The notes under the pieces were generated by a model. That model saw only the letters and a program-made list of their open reading frames with translations. It was not told where the DNA came from and did not search any database. A stretch of 64,000 nucleotides of DNA from Stercorarius parasiticus (Eukaryota; Chordata; Aves; Charadriiformes; Stercorariidae): NCBI GenBank assembly GCA_013396915.1, contig VWZL01005037.1:355140-419139 (forward strand). Reading direction: 5' to 3'. Of this stretch, positions 1-14,600 are shown piece by piece. The translations under genes were made by a program, and so were the position numbers. Position 1 is the stretch's first letter. Each line of letters begins with the position of its first letter.

Positions 1-3000
1 GGCTGCCTATCCCCACTCCTTGTGCAATGAGCTCCACAAAACCAACTCTGGATTTATATAGCTGAACATTTCCCCCTCCTCCTTTCCCCCAAAGCTCTTA
101 GCACAGTTTGTGCATCTTCCCTAACTAGCTGGTTGTCTGTACTGTCAGCATTATCCCATCAAAGCACTCATACTTCCCATATTTACCTTGGCTACTGATT
201 TCTGAGGAAGGATTCCCTGATGGGATATCACTTTGTTTGTTTGTTACCCCACCTCAGCTGTCTTACATGAAGAGCCTGGACTTCCTTGGAAACTAAAAAC
301 ACAGACATGCCTACAGTTCTTGTGCATCTGCAGACACCACACCTTCCTCAAGGTCAGCATGGGTCCCAACACACGCAAGGAGGGGTACTAACAGCATAGA
401 AGACAGCATGCCTGTGGCCCATTGTGTGTCTCCCACAAGCCACACCATTCACTAGGTTGATGTCTCATACCTTACTGCTGCTACCACAAATGCTGCTACC
501 ATTTGTCAAAATAAATGACCTTTGGGATTGCAAACTCTGCCGTCCGTCCCTCCCTCCCCCCGCCCCAAATCCAAGCCAACAACTCTCAAAAGGGAAGGGA
601 GTTGGAAGCAAAGAAGAGATGGAGGGAGAAAAGTAATGGCTGATGGAGTTCCTTGGGATTCCTATACCCTCATCTTGAAAGCTTCCATGTCCCTAGAGGA
701 TTCCTTTGCCCTGATTCTATTGTTTGCTGTCAATTCTTACTCCAGCTGAGAAAACGAATGTCAAACCCTCTAAAGTAATTCAAATAAACCTATGAGACAA
801 TGATAGTGGTGACTCACAATTGGGGTAATGAAGATGCTTCCACGAGAGCCATGAAATATATCCAAGGTTTCCTGTTAAAAGTTACCATGGATGACCAGTA
901 TTTCCAGTGGGAGAGAAAGACACACAGTTCCAGAAGAACTGAGGAAAATTATTTAAAGTCAAGTATCAAGATAGAACTCCACCAAGTGTTTTTACCAGTG
1001 GTCTGTCAGTTTTTGAAGGACGGATACTAACAATAAAAGCAGAGCCTGAGGTAAGGCAAACCCCAGTTATGTTGACATTGGATGTTATGTGTGTGCATTT
1101 GCACATCAGCGTGTGTATGTACATGCATCTGCATTCACATACAAAACCCAATGCAACAAAGTCCTGCATTTAGCACACCTATCTAGTGATGAGGTTTTTT
1201 TCCAGATTTCTTAGGTAAATACACATTATCAGTGCCTATGCTGACACTTAGGTTTTTTAAATTTAATTAGCATAAAAACTTTGGAGCCCTGTTTTCTTAT
1301 CTCTATTATCCAAATGTGGGAAAGAAGCTGACAGCAGATCTCTAACAGCCAAATAAGTATGACCAATATAATTTAGAATATTTCTATGTTCTTTAAAAAG
1401 CAGAACTATTAGAAGAAGATTATTTAGACTTTTAAGAAAAAAACCCAACTCTAAAGCCATGAAAATGGCTGTTTATTGCTGAGCAAGGTGAACATCTAAT
1501 TTGGACTGGAAATAGCAAATCTACTATTCTATATTTCTGAAAAAATTATCAGAGATAAGAAAGTGAAATAATTGGAAATTCTTGATTTGCTAAGAAATAT
1601 TGCTTCTGTCATATAAACACCAACTTTTTTTTTTTTTCTGTTTACACATCCACAAACACTTACTCTATTCTTGGATCTTTCTTTGGCTGAAGAAGATACA
1701 TGATCCATAATATAATTTGTTGTGGCTTGACATATCACATAGATGAATACTTTGATCTGCATTAGCTAACCCTGGAACACATTATTGAAAGTTACTGCTG
1801 ACTTTGATATTCTGCCTTTATATCTTCACCAAAGCTAGTGCTGGCTTGAAGCTATTCATAGAATGCCCTTGGATAATGTGATAGATTGTACATGAATTCA
1901 GCCTATAATCATTTTGGCGGCAGTAATGACAAAAGAAGACTGTCCAGATCCTGGACTAGTAATGGCTTTTTTTTTTATTAAAGAAAACTGGTATCCAGTG
2001 TTCATTTGCTTGCTGCTAAAATAGCCATGGAATAAATCACACAAAGCTGCAGTCTACTTGTATCTATAGGAGTATGCATTTACTGACCAGGGAGAAAAAT
2101 CTGAATCCCATTACTTAAACTTTCAATAAAGTAGTAAAATCCAAATACAATTTCGTCGATAACGTAAGCAATACTATATCATTATTAATAAAATGTCTTC
2201 GTATTTAGTCTAACTAGAAACTGAAGTTACAGATCCTGACATGTTATTCCTTACAGCTGTTAATACCAGTATAAAGGCTTTAGGCCATCTTTGAGCTGCA
2301 TCTTTTAGGAGAGGCAGCCCAGTGAGAAAGAAGGGGAAGAGACTTTTAGACATGTCTTACAAAAAGCTGGTCGTATTTTCTAGTGCAGAGCTAAATTAGC
2401 TCACTTAAATTTACAGCAACTCTTGAGGATCTTAAAAGCAAGCTTCCCACACCTCTGTGGCAAACGCATCATTACAAACACCCATCATACCATTAGTCCC
2501 AGACTAAGATAAGGGACAGTACATCTTTTGTCGCACTCCAACACTGCTTTACTCTGGGAATACCAGACAGGGTTTTGTCCACAGAAGAGCTCTTTTATAA
2601 AGACAGGAAGAAATAAAATAGCCAGATCACCAAAGAGACTATCGCCTTGTAAGGAGGAGTCCACACATAAGGCACAATTTGAACTGAGTGGAGATATCAG
2701 AATATTAATCATACGCAAAATTAAATTTAGCCAAATAACATCATAAAAAACAAAACTGTGAATCCTTTCATCTGTAGGATAAACAAGATAAATCTAAAAA
2801 ATGACATTTGGCGAGACCATACCCTCCCAATCCATCCAGAGCAAATACATTCACAGCAGACAGTGCAAGGGATAGAAAATACATGGCCTTTTTCTTCCAG
2901 ATGTCTCAGAGAAGAAAATAATGAGGCACAGGAAGACAGATTTATGTTGTTTCACAAAAACAGTGTTCTCTTTCTGCCTCTCTTAAATTTGCTTTACTTC

Positions 3001-3119
3001 TAAGAACAAGAAAAAAAGTGACTGAAGAGTTGACAAAAGGCTGTTCAGCAGATACACGGCATTAATCAACGAACTGGGCATAGGAATGGATTTCAAGGAA
3101 CCTAGTTATACTCTGGCGA
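1..3119. other. Unannotated AT-rich noncoding DNA
   Basis: I see no gene or recognisable repeat here. Open frames are under 82 codons on both strands and none resembles a known family. Short T-runs occur near 1625 and 1969, and an imperfect GT/CA-rich patch lies at about 1081-1145. The composition is typical of bird intergenic or intronic sequence. Confidence 0.6.
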
Positions 3120-3120
3120 T

Positions 3121-3245
3121 TTGTGCTAATTATTTCATCTCTCTGTGCCTCAGTTTCCTTGACTGTAAAGTAGGATTAAGTCTTAGAAAGCCATTTCATG
3201 TCCAAGGAATGTAAAGTGCTATTATATTAATGTTGTAAGTAGAGA
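3121..3245 (+). repeat. Ancient MIR/L2-like interspersed repeat remnant
   Basis: The sequence carries 'cctcagtttccttgactgta' followed by an aagtaggattaag stretch and 'gtaaagtgct', ending in an ATTATATTAATG-type tail. This order matches the conserved core and 3' end of MIR/L2-related amniote SINE/LINE sequences, which read roughly CTCAGTTTCC-TCATCTGTAAAATGGG and then GTAAAGCGCT. The copy is diverged and lacks clear ends. Assignment is by remembered consensus, so the exact family is unknown. Confidence 0.55.
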
Positions 3246-4379
3246 AAAGTCAGCAAGTTTTGATCTTTTAATATGAGTCTTCAGAAAAAACAAAAAAGGA
3301 CAATTGTCTGTTTATTTGAAAATGGCTACTTCGTACGTTTAACATCCTAATAAAAATACAGAAGTGAAGCCTGGTTTTGATACATGTGTGGTATTACAAT
3401 CCCTTGTTGCTGATAGTACTTTTTAATGTTAAGAGCCTGTTGGCTAACTTATGTTTCCTCTGGGTGCGTTCCCATATTCTTCTCCTCTTTGGGAGGCAGG
3501 CTCTTGTTGCTGCTCAGATACGTATCCCACATCTTGTAATCATTAATGTACTCAGGGGAAAAGGAGGGGGCAAGAGGACGTTGTTTCAAAGTATGTTTCT
3601 GCCCAATTCATTTTGGCTTAATTTGCAGACCAAAGCAGAGCTCTATCGAAGCACGTCCTTCCTCAGTCATTTATCATGCTCGCCCTCCCCCCATCCTCAC
3701 TACTGAGCTGAGATACTAAACAGTAATAATGCAGCTTTGGATAGATTAGAAAGTAATTTCTCTGTTCATTCTTATCCTAATTTTGTTTAGATTTGGAAAT
3801 TTTCTTAATTCTTACAAGAGTCAGTGGATTGACAACATGAAGGTTAACAGTAGAATTATTAAATTGCTGCTTTGCATAGCAGCTAAGTGTACAGAAAGAG
3901 AAAATATACCACTACTGTCTTTAAATAGCAGGCAAGAATCTAACTCAAAGCTTCCCAGTATGGGGTAGGAGTAATACAAGAAAAAAAGAGCTGCCATCTC
4001 TAGGATGATGGGATAGAATCAATGCCAGCCAGTCCAGCTCTGGTAAGGGTAATTGACAAAGTAGCTGTTCTTCAACACCCCTCGAACTGCTTTTTCAGTG
4101 GCAAGTCTGGTTTTCAAGGGCTCTGGGACAGACAAAATAGCAGTAAAGCCTTGGCTAATTTTGCTGCTTCTGGCAATCTCCTGCCCTAAGCAACCACCTA
4201 CTTTGTCTTCATGGCTCTGGCCCTAGTAGTAACTACATTGGGAGGGGCTGGGAATGTGTCTGGTTAAGATTTTCAAGGCTGGTGTTCAAATGCGTGACAG
4301 GAAAGCTTCAGAGAAGTACAGGGCTACCAGAACTAGGGCACTAAACCAGACAGACCTTTTGGTGTCTCATACTTCAGAG
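3246..4379. other. Unannotated noncoding DNA
   Basis: No gene or repeat was recognised. A 109-codon plus-strand frame at 3377-3706 is low in complexity, has no family resemblance and is within chance length. Confidence 0.55.
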
Positions 4380-4814
4380 TTATGTGGGCAGCTCCTGTGC
4401 CAATTGTATTAATCTCTCAACTTGTGTCATCTGTGTTGTCTCCCCCCAACACTGGGCCTTGCTCTTTTTTACTCTTGGTGACATGTATATGCTTGTGAAT
4501 AGCTGCATCCCTCTCTTTAGGCAAAAAGACTGTTTAGCAATGAGACTGAAAATATGAGGAAGTGATACTTTCAAGAAGACCAGCTTCCCCCTCCCTCCAA
4601 AACCAATGCACTGCAAAGGTCTACTGTATAAGTTCTTGTACTGGGCCTCTGTGCTCTTGTTTGCCAATAAATAGGCTTGTTTTTCTTTCCCTTGTATGAT
4701 GTGTTTACCCCAGTAACATGAAATATAATCAATAAACCAGAGGGAAAAATTACAGTCCTTTAAATTAAACCAGAAAGATTTTACTGATTGGTTATACACT
4801 GTGCACTGCATCAT
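4380..4814 (-). other. Longest open frame in the window (144 codons), probably non-coding
   Basis: This minus-strand frame opens with two consecutive ATG codons and runs 144 codons to a TAA. The product would be basic and rich in Lys, Gln, Ser, Phe and Leu, with no signal peptide, transmembrane segment, zinc ligands or family motif that I recognise. A rough estimate from base composition (about 6.6% stop codons per random triplet at about 38% GC) gives around one-half of a frame this long by chance in six frames of 64 kb. I saw no flanking splice sites or promoter that favour expression. I infer chance rather than a gene, although a lineage-specific transcript cannot be excluded. Confidence 0.15.
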
Positions 4815-7800
4815 AGGAAACAGGCAACTACCTTCAGAACAAGTCTATTCTGAATATGTAGTTATTAAAACTGATTTTATTTGCCTCTGCATTTTACTAC
4901 CTGAGTGAATTTTAGAATGACTGACAATCAATTCTTACATCTTACCCCAGCAGGTCTTTAAAAACTGTAACTGTATGCTTCCCATAAAATGTCTTGAATA
5001 TTTCCCCATAAGGAAAACCTAATATTTCTGATAAAAATCATAGCAATTATAAAGACTACAGGTTTACATTTCTCCAAATATGATCTGAACTCCTGATAAT
5101 TTGAGGAATCTCCCTCTCTATTTTTGTGTTCACAGCTTGTGCCAAATCATCACTGTGTACAGAAACTTGCTTGTGTTGGACTGTGCTCACTCCAAACTCT
5201 GAGTGAAAGCAATAGCCTTGTGGAACTACTACCCGTTTTAGCTACTCCCAAAACAAAACACTAGCTGGCACTGTCTGGTACTACTAACACACAGCAGACA
5301 GCTGCCCAACCCCCCTTTTCCTTTTTCTTCCTGCTGTTAATGCTACACCTATCTGTATATCATCAAGTCTTTTTGGACTTGTAATAAGATTTGTGCCAGA
5401 CTATGTTTCTTGGCTTTAATGGTTAGCTTCCTTTCCAGAATATACATGCTGTTTTACACATACTTTTATTACTGACATCATGAGAATACATCTCTACTAT
5501 GTTTAAATTTGGGTGTTAACCTGATTTTGCTTCTTCCATGTGTGGGTGATATGAGACTCTAAGAAAGCAAATTAAGAAGCTGTTACCTGCTTGAACCATT
5601 TCCCCCTGCCCTTTCACAGGGGAAGTGATAATCATCTGAAACAGCAGGCAGCCTTCAGCCAGGATAGTTTTCCAGAAATCTGAGTTTCCATATATTTGAA
5701 TCATATTGTTAATGCAATCACATTGACTTTGCATTTTATTACATGAATAAAATACTACCACGCACAAAAATAGTGCCCGCCCCAATTTTGCTTGAGTCTC
5801 AATTGGACATCCTAATAAGCAAATTTTTAGAAGTAGCCACTAACAGTTATAGGTTCTTTCCGAGATCTGTCTCATCAGGACTGAATAACATATATTTCTA
5901 AATGGCAAACAAGCAAGACATAGGGTGGTCCCTATTAATCAGAGCACATTTAAAACTATTACTGTTGCTCCCTATGAACTTCTTGCACTATGTAAGTTTC
6001 TAAAAAATGGTAGGAAATAAGCAGTATCTTGTGTAAATCCACATTCTACTGAGTGAATCCAGATGAGGACTCAGACATTCAAACACAAGATCCTGGTGTT
6101 CTCAATGAGCCATACGGGAAGGTTTGTTTAGTTTATTTCCATTCAACGCTCTCTCCACACAATTTCTGAGGATCCCACTACATTTGCCTAGACTGGTAAG
6201 ATGGAATTGGATTTAGTCCCAGAATGGGCCTTTTATATATCACATACTGCAACCGGAAGAGTCCAACCTGTATATTCCCCAGACCATATGATTTAGGGGA
6301 TGAAGACTGGATCAGCCAGTGCAAGACCAAACTCCCACTTTCCTGCAAGAGAAGACTACCATTCCATACAATCAGAATTTATTAAAAGGAGGAGGTATTT
6401 TTCTTACTGTCCTTTGAAGAGCTACTCCAGGACCATTAAGAACACAGGCAATCAGCTGTTTATAGGTAAACAAAGCTATTTCTAAGGCCATGATTTGACA
6501 ACATGAAATGCTCAGCAGCGAAAATGGTTTAAATTTGCTGTCATGCTTTTATTAACCTTTCCCTTCCCCATCTCTCTATTGTAAGAAAATGCTGTCAAAA
6601 AATCTAGATCACTTCCCAGGTTCAATTCCCTCATGCTGATACTGGTACAACTGAGAAGGGAAACCGCATAAACAGACAGAAGAGAATAGCTAAAAACAGT
6701 TTACACTGGTATTGACTCCAAAGATTTCACATTAAAGTACAGCCTAAATCTAACTTCTTATCCTGGCTTTAATCTGAACCAGCCACCTTTCTTGTGTCTG
6801 CAAAATTACTCAGGAAATGTCGAAGATTAAATTTACTCCCACAGAACTGTCGAACTCTCTAGTTCTGTCTGGGACAGAAGACCTGTAACAGCAGCCCTTT
6901 TGACAATGCCTTCACATTTCTTTCTTCAGTAAATTGTGGCAGTGAGAGCTAGCAGGAGCATATGAAAACAAGAAAGGCTGTTTAAAAGGAATGCAAATTC
7001 TTCCCATACACCTGAAATTAATAAGTAAGTAGTGGGTTAAGACTTGGAATAATTCTGCTCAGCCCTGCATTAATACTCAGGATTTTCCTTTTACATGCAC
7101 CACCTTGCCTGGTGAATACCTGATTCCTCAAACTCAGCCAAAAGTTTCAGTAATTCTTTAACTTGTTTCCATAAATTTGTGGGAAGGAAAAGAATTTCAT
7201 AGCAAAGTACACTATGAAATATTAATACCAAATATTAGTATTATGAAAACAGGCTGTTGTCTGAAGATTGACATTATGTTCCATTATACATAATATAGGC
7301 TATTTATGATGGGGTAGCTAAGGACTGTGGAGTAACGCATATGAATAGGGGATTAGAAGGCAGCAGGATCCCAAATACAAAATGGGTTATGGTAGGGTTG
7401 AATGTGTGTGGTTCACAGGCTATTGGCTGTAGTATAATTCAAGATTAAACTGAGCCAGTACTAGCTGTGCTATGGCACAGTCTTTCTTTACCAAGAAAAG
7501 AGTAGTTAGAACCCAGTTTTGGATTTAAACAAATTGCACCCATTTGAGATCTTGTCATAGAGCCAGAAAACATGTCAGAGAGCAACGTGTAATCTTGGAG
7601 GTGTTACAGTCAGTCAATATTGATCACAAGAGATGAGATAGCTCATCATACATTTTAATGGAAAACATGGGAGTCACAGGTCAAAGAACCATGTTTGAAA
7701 GGATAATATTAGGTAATTCTTCCTAGCTATAATTAGTGTACTGAATCTCAGTTAAATCAGCTTCCTCACCAGGTAGGCAACTCTTCTCTTTCTCCTTGCT

Positions 7801-8620
7801 GCCCCCTGCCCCCCTCAGTAAAAAAAAAAAACACCAAACCACAATGCAGAAGAATTCCTCTACATCTAAATTCCCAAATCCTACAGCTTTAGAAGATCTT
7901 CATTGTTTCATCCTTCTTTGTATTACAAACTCAAAGGCAGAACTAATAAAAAGAAATCAAACAAGATGACGCTATCTGTTCCCCACCGGACTTCGAAGTA
8001 CTTCAGCTCAACCACAGACCCACATCACATTACTGGGCAAGGCTTCTCAAATAACAGACTCCTTTGGGGAAGACAGAATAAGTCTTCTGTTGCAAATTTA
8101 CCTCCTGCTTATTTAATGCAGATTGCTAAACCCAAATATGCCACTTTTTGGAATGTGGTATTAGTTCTGAAATGCCACTCTAATATAGATAATTCTTTCT
8201 TGCCTCCTTGAGGGTTTATCTGCCAGGCTAGACACTTTGTTAGCATTAAGGTGGTCTTCTGGCATTTGCGAGTGGAAGTTGGTGAAAATAAATGAGACCG
8301 GGTTGCGGAAGAACCCTAGGGGAACAAAGTATTATTGGATGGCATGTGAAAACTCAATTAAATTTATGCCCAATCATTTTCAGCATATGAAAAGAAAATT
8401 CATAGCCAAATGTGTGAACTCCAGTTCTGCAGAACTATCAAACTTCTGTCTTAGCTATGTTTCTTTTCTGTGTACTATGAATCCCCAATTCCCCTACCCC
8501 AAAGAGAAACCAGATAGTACAAAACCAGAGATAACGACTGAAATCAGCATACAAATAATGTGCTGATAAATTGGTTCAGGGCTACTGTCATGGCTTAGAT
8601 TTTAACATTGTCAATTAAGC
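4815..8620. other. Unannotated AT-rich noncoding DNA
   Basis: No gene was found. A 12-A run followed by an A/C stretch lies at 7819-7846. The 102- and 109-codon plus-strand frames at 7903-8211 and 8237-8566 have no family resemblance, and the second has no ATG near its start. Both are treated as chance. Confidence 0.55.
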
Positions 8621-8623
8621 AAC

Positions 8624-8667
8624 TATAATAGAATAGACTAGACTAGAGCAACTGAAATAGAATAGCA
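8624..8667. repeat. Short degenerate TAGAATAG/TAGAC simple repeat
   Basis: The motifs 'atagaatagactagactaga' and, after a 10-base break, 'atagaatagca' form a short imperfect tandem repeat. It resembles no CR1 end because no LINE body adjoins it. Confidence 0.4.
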
Positions 8668-11600
8668 ATCATATTGAAGTCTGCCAAATAAGGATTGTTT
8701 ATTTTATACTACCTATATTGGGAGATATTGCCCTTATTGGGTATCGAAATATTCAATAATGTCTTGGTTTATCTTTCGGTTGACTTTGTGGTAAGACCTG
8801 AAATTTTTTCCATGAAACCAAAATCATTTTGCTATAATAATTTGACTACACAATACTGTCCTGACAGTCAAACTCTCGCTATTTAGAAATGAAACAGTAT
8901 TCAAATATTGCATGTATTTTTCCTGTATCTATGCACAGAACCTTAAAACCAGCAGTTATTTACAAAAGCAAAATAACAGCACATTAATTAGCTCTGGAAG
9001 CTATCCATTTTCATACAAATAACTGTACTGAATATGATATTATGTTGTATTAGGAAATTTGTGATAGAAATATACTTTCTACTGAGTTAGAAAGAGGCTA
9101 TAAAGTGATTTTATTTGTAAAAATCTGGTAGCTAGGAAGAAAGTAAAATATTCTGTTACTCGGGTGTCATGAATGTCTTTTAAAAGGCCTGGAAAAATAT
9201 CCCTCAACCGAATTTTTGAAAAAAGCTGTTTGTTTTTTTTTTTAAATATACCTTAATTTGTACATTCAGTTCAACTGTGTAAATATTATTTTCCTATAAT
9301 TAAAGGCACTATGGAAAGTTATTTCCAAAAGTTATAGCTGTTTATATTACAAGCACAGATCTAGGTTTCTAAATAACACCTGAATTAAAATCTTGCCTTA
9401 ATTGCTCTTCTAAAAGAGAAATTAACTACAGTCTTTAATTCCAACTTCTGTGCAACCAAGAGAATAGGTACTTGATATTAAGTTTGTCTATCTGCCAAAG
9501 CACACCTAACTCCTTCTAAGAGACTATCAAGAGCTAACCAAGCCCCTGTCTCTCAGTCTTTTTTAGCCCAGATTTTTGGGTAACTGGCACACATGGAACT
9601 CCAAGGAAATTAGACCATGTGCATTTATGGCACCTCTGGAAATTAAGAAAGCCTTTGAGAAGGTTGATGTTAATCTTTTATGGGCTCTCTTTATGAAGTC
9701 AATAAATGGCAAAAATTGCACTTCTACTGCAAGCACTGAAGCACCTACAAATCATGATTAGAAGCATCATTTTACTGTAATCATATAACAACTGACAAGA
9801 AAGCCTCATTAATATTTTGATGTTGTCGTTGCCATTTCTCGTTCTTGGTGAAACAGGTGGCAAAGAAGAGCCTGTTCTAAAATAAGCTAAATTCTACTGA
9901 AGCTTAAGGTACTGGATGCATAACTCAACGCCTGTTACCAATGCAGAGCTCTTCCTCCAGGCGATCTTCCCCAAGCCTTGCACTGATCCCTGGTTAATGC
10001 CACCCCACAAAAGGACTTGGGTTGGCACCACCTGTGGGTGCTCCTCATGGCTGCACTGAATTGCAAGGGCATTGGGGCATGGCTTGGAGAGGCATGGAAA
10101 TCCTGAAGAGCTGAGAACTGACACATTGTTTCAGTCATTGGGAGATATGAATAAAAAACACCAACAAATCAAAGCACTTCACTGAAACCCAGAACTGTTT
10201 CCGGGCTGAAGAACATTTTTATGGAAAAATTCTGGTTTAGTTTAACAAAATGCTGGTTTTAGCTATTTAAACTGAACAGCCTCTGAAGGTCTTAATCTTA
10301 TCTACAATAATTTAAGACTATTTAGACACTGAAAAACCTTTGTATATCATAAGGAGCCAAACTGATTCATTCTGTGAAGGAGACAGAGAGTACCAGATAA
10401 AAACTTTATTGTAAAACAATACTTGAACAAGGAGGTCCCTATCAGAAGTTACAGAAACAGTCCATTTTTGTAGGAAATTGATAGCAGTAACTTCAGTCTA
10501 CTTAGTGTGCAACAGCATTTTAACGAACAATTATACTATGAAGGTCTGTGTCACAGATAATATGGGTAAAAAGCATTATTCAGAGAAGACTGAGGTATTT
10601 TTCCTTAAAGATGATTTTTTAAAAACAGAATGGCAATGGAAAAGACCGACTTAACGGCTTAAGCTTTAACAAAACAGCATGTCCCCCTGCCCCGTAACTT
10701 CTGGTAATGTGCCAAACGACAACTTCTATCACACCATTTGCAGTCCAAAAAAAAGATAGACATCAATTAAAGTCATATATTCTAGAGGTCAGCTAAATAT
10801 ATGGAAATATTATTAAGTTAAAGACTTTGTTGTTGTTTCTGGCAAGTATTGTATAAGTGGTGTCTAAACCACTTTGTTTCAGCACAGAATAAAGGAAGCT
10901 ATGCATTTCTTTTCTTGGCAGGCGAAAGTACAGTTAATATTGAGAGTAACTTCTTAGTAACAACTAGGGTGCAGAAGATGTTGTGTAACCAATGACACCC
11001 TCATTTCGGGGAAACCATCGAGCACGTCACTAGCTCTGCAAGTCTGCACAAGCTTCTTCCAGTCACTACTGTTATAACAGCAAAGGTCACAGTAATAACA
11101 GGGATAGGCAAAGTTTAAAATACGTAATTCCAATATGAAGCCTAGTCCAGTCCTTCCTGCATGATTATATACTCTGCATGTGAATTATACACATTTTAGT
11201 GATGCTTTATTTAATGTATTTTTTCTTCCATGCACTTTCTCTGACAGTTCCCACCTCCCTACAGTCTCCACCCATTATTGGAAATAAAAATCAATTTAGT
11301 CTTCCTATGCCCTTCTCTTGAAGAAAAACAAACATTCACACATGCACCCTTCCTTCCCTGACCTTCTTCCCCCCTGCTCATACCTAAACACAAAAAAAAC
11401 GTAGGCATATGGCTTTTCAGATGAACTGACACTTTAAAATAACCTCATCCGTGGAGGAAAACTGCTTTGAGGGCTAGAACAATAGTCCCGCTATAGTGAT
11501 GGATATATTCTGCCAGACAGAAGATACATTTGAATGCTTTGTAGAAAAAATTGTCTAATCCCAAATGGATACAAGATTCAGGTAACAGAACAATTTGCTA

Positions 11601-14600
11601 GTCTCAAGAACTGCTGCGTTTGACATGGGAGGTGGCACATTTTGCTCCCCCCATCTGTGACCTTTATATAAAGGTGCAACGTAAATGCTATAAAAAGATT
11701 TAGTTGAATACATTAATGCCTCCTTTTGAAGTCTGCCATAACCTTTTTATTTACTTTTTAAAATAAAAAACCCCAATGGCAATCAATCTATCAGTAAGTA
11801 AATTATGATCTGGAAGTAGATAGAGAAATAAATACTGTTGTTGCTTTGAAACATCTGGCATCTTAACTGAGATGCCTTGTGCTTTGTGAATCCTCAGTTT
11901 AGCATCTCATTCTGCAAAGAATGAATGCTAGCTGCAAACTTTTAAATAATTATTCCACATCATGGCTTCTTACATTCCCAGAAGTAGATAGTGCAATTAT
12001 TCTCGGTCTCAAAATACACAGCTATGGCAAAGGGCTAAATTAAATTTACTCTTGGTTTCTCCTTGTGTTCTTTCTGAATGTACAACATTTATATTTTAAA
12101 GTGATTCTACGTTAATTCTCCTGGAGAGGGGGAAAAAAAAAAAAAGAAAAGAAAAAAAAAAAAGGTGTGAGGAGCTCATACGCTAGTTCCTATTGTAGGT
12201 GAGAACCAAATCTCTACCACTACAGCTCTCCCTGTGCAGCAGCGTTGACAGTACCAGCTGTTATTCCAATAACTACTGCTGCAATAAAGCCATTTCTTCA
12301 AATTAGAGGATGCTTACACTGCAGAATGATCCTTTTCTCCTGTACTCTAGCATCAGGAATCCCCCACAGTAAGTACAGATCTGGCCTGGCAATGGTATTG
12401 CTGAGCATTGAAATGACTCCTTCAAAGCTCTAGGTTTACGGTATCAAAATATATTAAAGAAATCTATATTATTAAATACTGGTTTTATTATGTTATTTTA
12501 TTCCTGTTCAAAATAATACTAAGTGACACAAAATAATCACATCACAAGTACAATAAAAATTCCTGTACCTTCCCTCCTCAGTTGCCTTGGAGCAAATCAC
12601 AATATAGACAATTAGAGACACCTTAAAGAGATGGCACAGTTCATCAAAGAAATGTGAATAAGGAAATCTACTCTAGCCAAAGTAGAAAAGTAACTCCAAT
12701 TCAGCAGGATGCTGCAAAATATGCATAACTTAAAGTATATGATTTCTACCTAGCTTCAAATCATGAAATCAGCAAGACTTTCGAACATATACATGTTTAA
12801 GTAATTTCAGAGCTTCAGGGTTCACATTTAATGCTCCATGTACATTCATCAGACTCTCGGATCAGTCTGTTTTCACTGTCCTATGTATACGGCTCCAAGA
12901 GCAGAAGGGAGACTGTGCTGCATGGCACAGCATTGCCAGGCCTCTCCCACGCACTCACAGGTGAGACACAGACTTCGGCCAACCAGAGGTTCCCCAACCG
13001 ACTGCTGGTAAGAGAGCTCCAAGATAGGCAGGTACCTGTATTCTGCAAACTTTACTCTTTGCCTGCTGAAAACCAGCAGTGAGACTTGTTACAGACTCTC
13101 CCTCAGGTTTTCTCCAATAACAAAGTCCTTCATCTCATCCCAAACTGAACTATTTCTAACAGGAAGGGACCATGAGGTTGAGCAGCTGACACAGTTTGAA
13201 CACAAGGGTGTTATGGGAGCAAGTAACAGCACACACTACTTCTGTTTTTCTACATTTAGAGTCTAAACTAACTGCAGTATTTCTGTGGGCTGGGCCAAAT
13301 CTGGGCCCAAATTTGCCACAGGAATTACTAGCTGTAATCATCATGCTTGCAACACATTGGGAATTTCTCAGTACCCTTATAAACACGCACTGTGTGTTTT
13401 TACAAGATATAGTACTAGGCTTACAGACTGAGTGTCTTTTTATTGACATTTTTCTGTTATTTATTCATTTTTCCTTGATGATGCAAGGCATAATTCTATC
13501 ATTTGGTATTTTATGGACAATATATACAGTTCATTTTTTCTTTACACAGAACTATTAACCCAAACATACTAGTGGTAGGAAAATCTGAGTCCTAAACACT
13601 ATCGAATTTAGTGTTCTTGAAGGCTGACTCATTGCCAAAGAAATGTGTATTTCAAGCTTAAATGCCAAAAAAGGACAGCATTGAGGCCAAAGACCCTTTA
13701 TGACAATGATGTCCTGACACCACGTCAGCTCAAGCAGCACTGAATGTTAAACATAATTATTTGAGTATGCATGTAAATATAATGATATTACAATATCTGA
13801 AGAGAAACAAAATAATAAAAAAATCAGTTTAAAAATACAATTTGAAACAACAGTAAAATCTACTGCTACAGACTTGGAAAGAAAAATGCAACACACTGTT
13901 ACACTAAACAAGAACAAGCACAGCTATACAGACGAGGAGACTTCACACACACCAGGGATGGATTTTCCTGTGGTGCTGAGACGTGGAGGGGGAGAAGCTG
14001 TCTTTAACCACAGCTCAGGACTGCAACTAGTCATTTTATTAGCATGCTAGTATCAGCAGAGACACAAAGCTTTCAGGAGGTAAAGTCATCTACCTTTAAT
14101 CCCACCAAATATATATTAAAGTAACCATCAAATTATGCAATATTTGCACTGAAGAGATAATTACTTTAGTATCCAATGAGATTATGTAATAAGAGGGAAA
14201 ATTTGCTACCACTTACTGCACCCAAGCAGAGACTATTTGGGGCCTTTAAATATATGTTCATCTAACAAATACTGAGCTATGGGAAATCAGAAAAAGTGTA
14301 GTCTGTCCTTCCATTTCACTCTGACATTTACAACTGAGGTTTTCTAAGGGAATTCTGTGTCAAAGTCACATTCTGGCCATGGACCATACCTATGGATAAG
14401 CAGGGAGTTGGTGAGATGGAGAAATGAGCAAAAAGTCATCAGAAGAATGTTTTATCACTGGTCCTTATATAGAAAGCATTACTCACATTTAGTCCCTTAT
14501 AGCTCACAAACTTCACATCCTCAGCAGAGGAAATAACTACTTTGGCATTCCAGCTGTCAGACTCTCCAAAGGAGGAAGCCAGTATTTTTTCTAGCACTCC

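Noticed and set aside
1081..1145. GT-rich stretch as a dinucleotide microsatellite
   Set aside because: Too interrupted to count as a clear microsatellite.
13196..13558. A 120-codon plus-strand frame with a hydrophobic C-terminal part
   Set aside because: No family resemblance, within chance length, and overlapped by an equally open minus-strand frame. The hydrophobic end reflects T-rich sequence.
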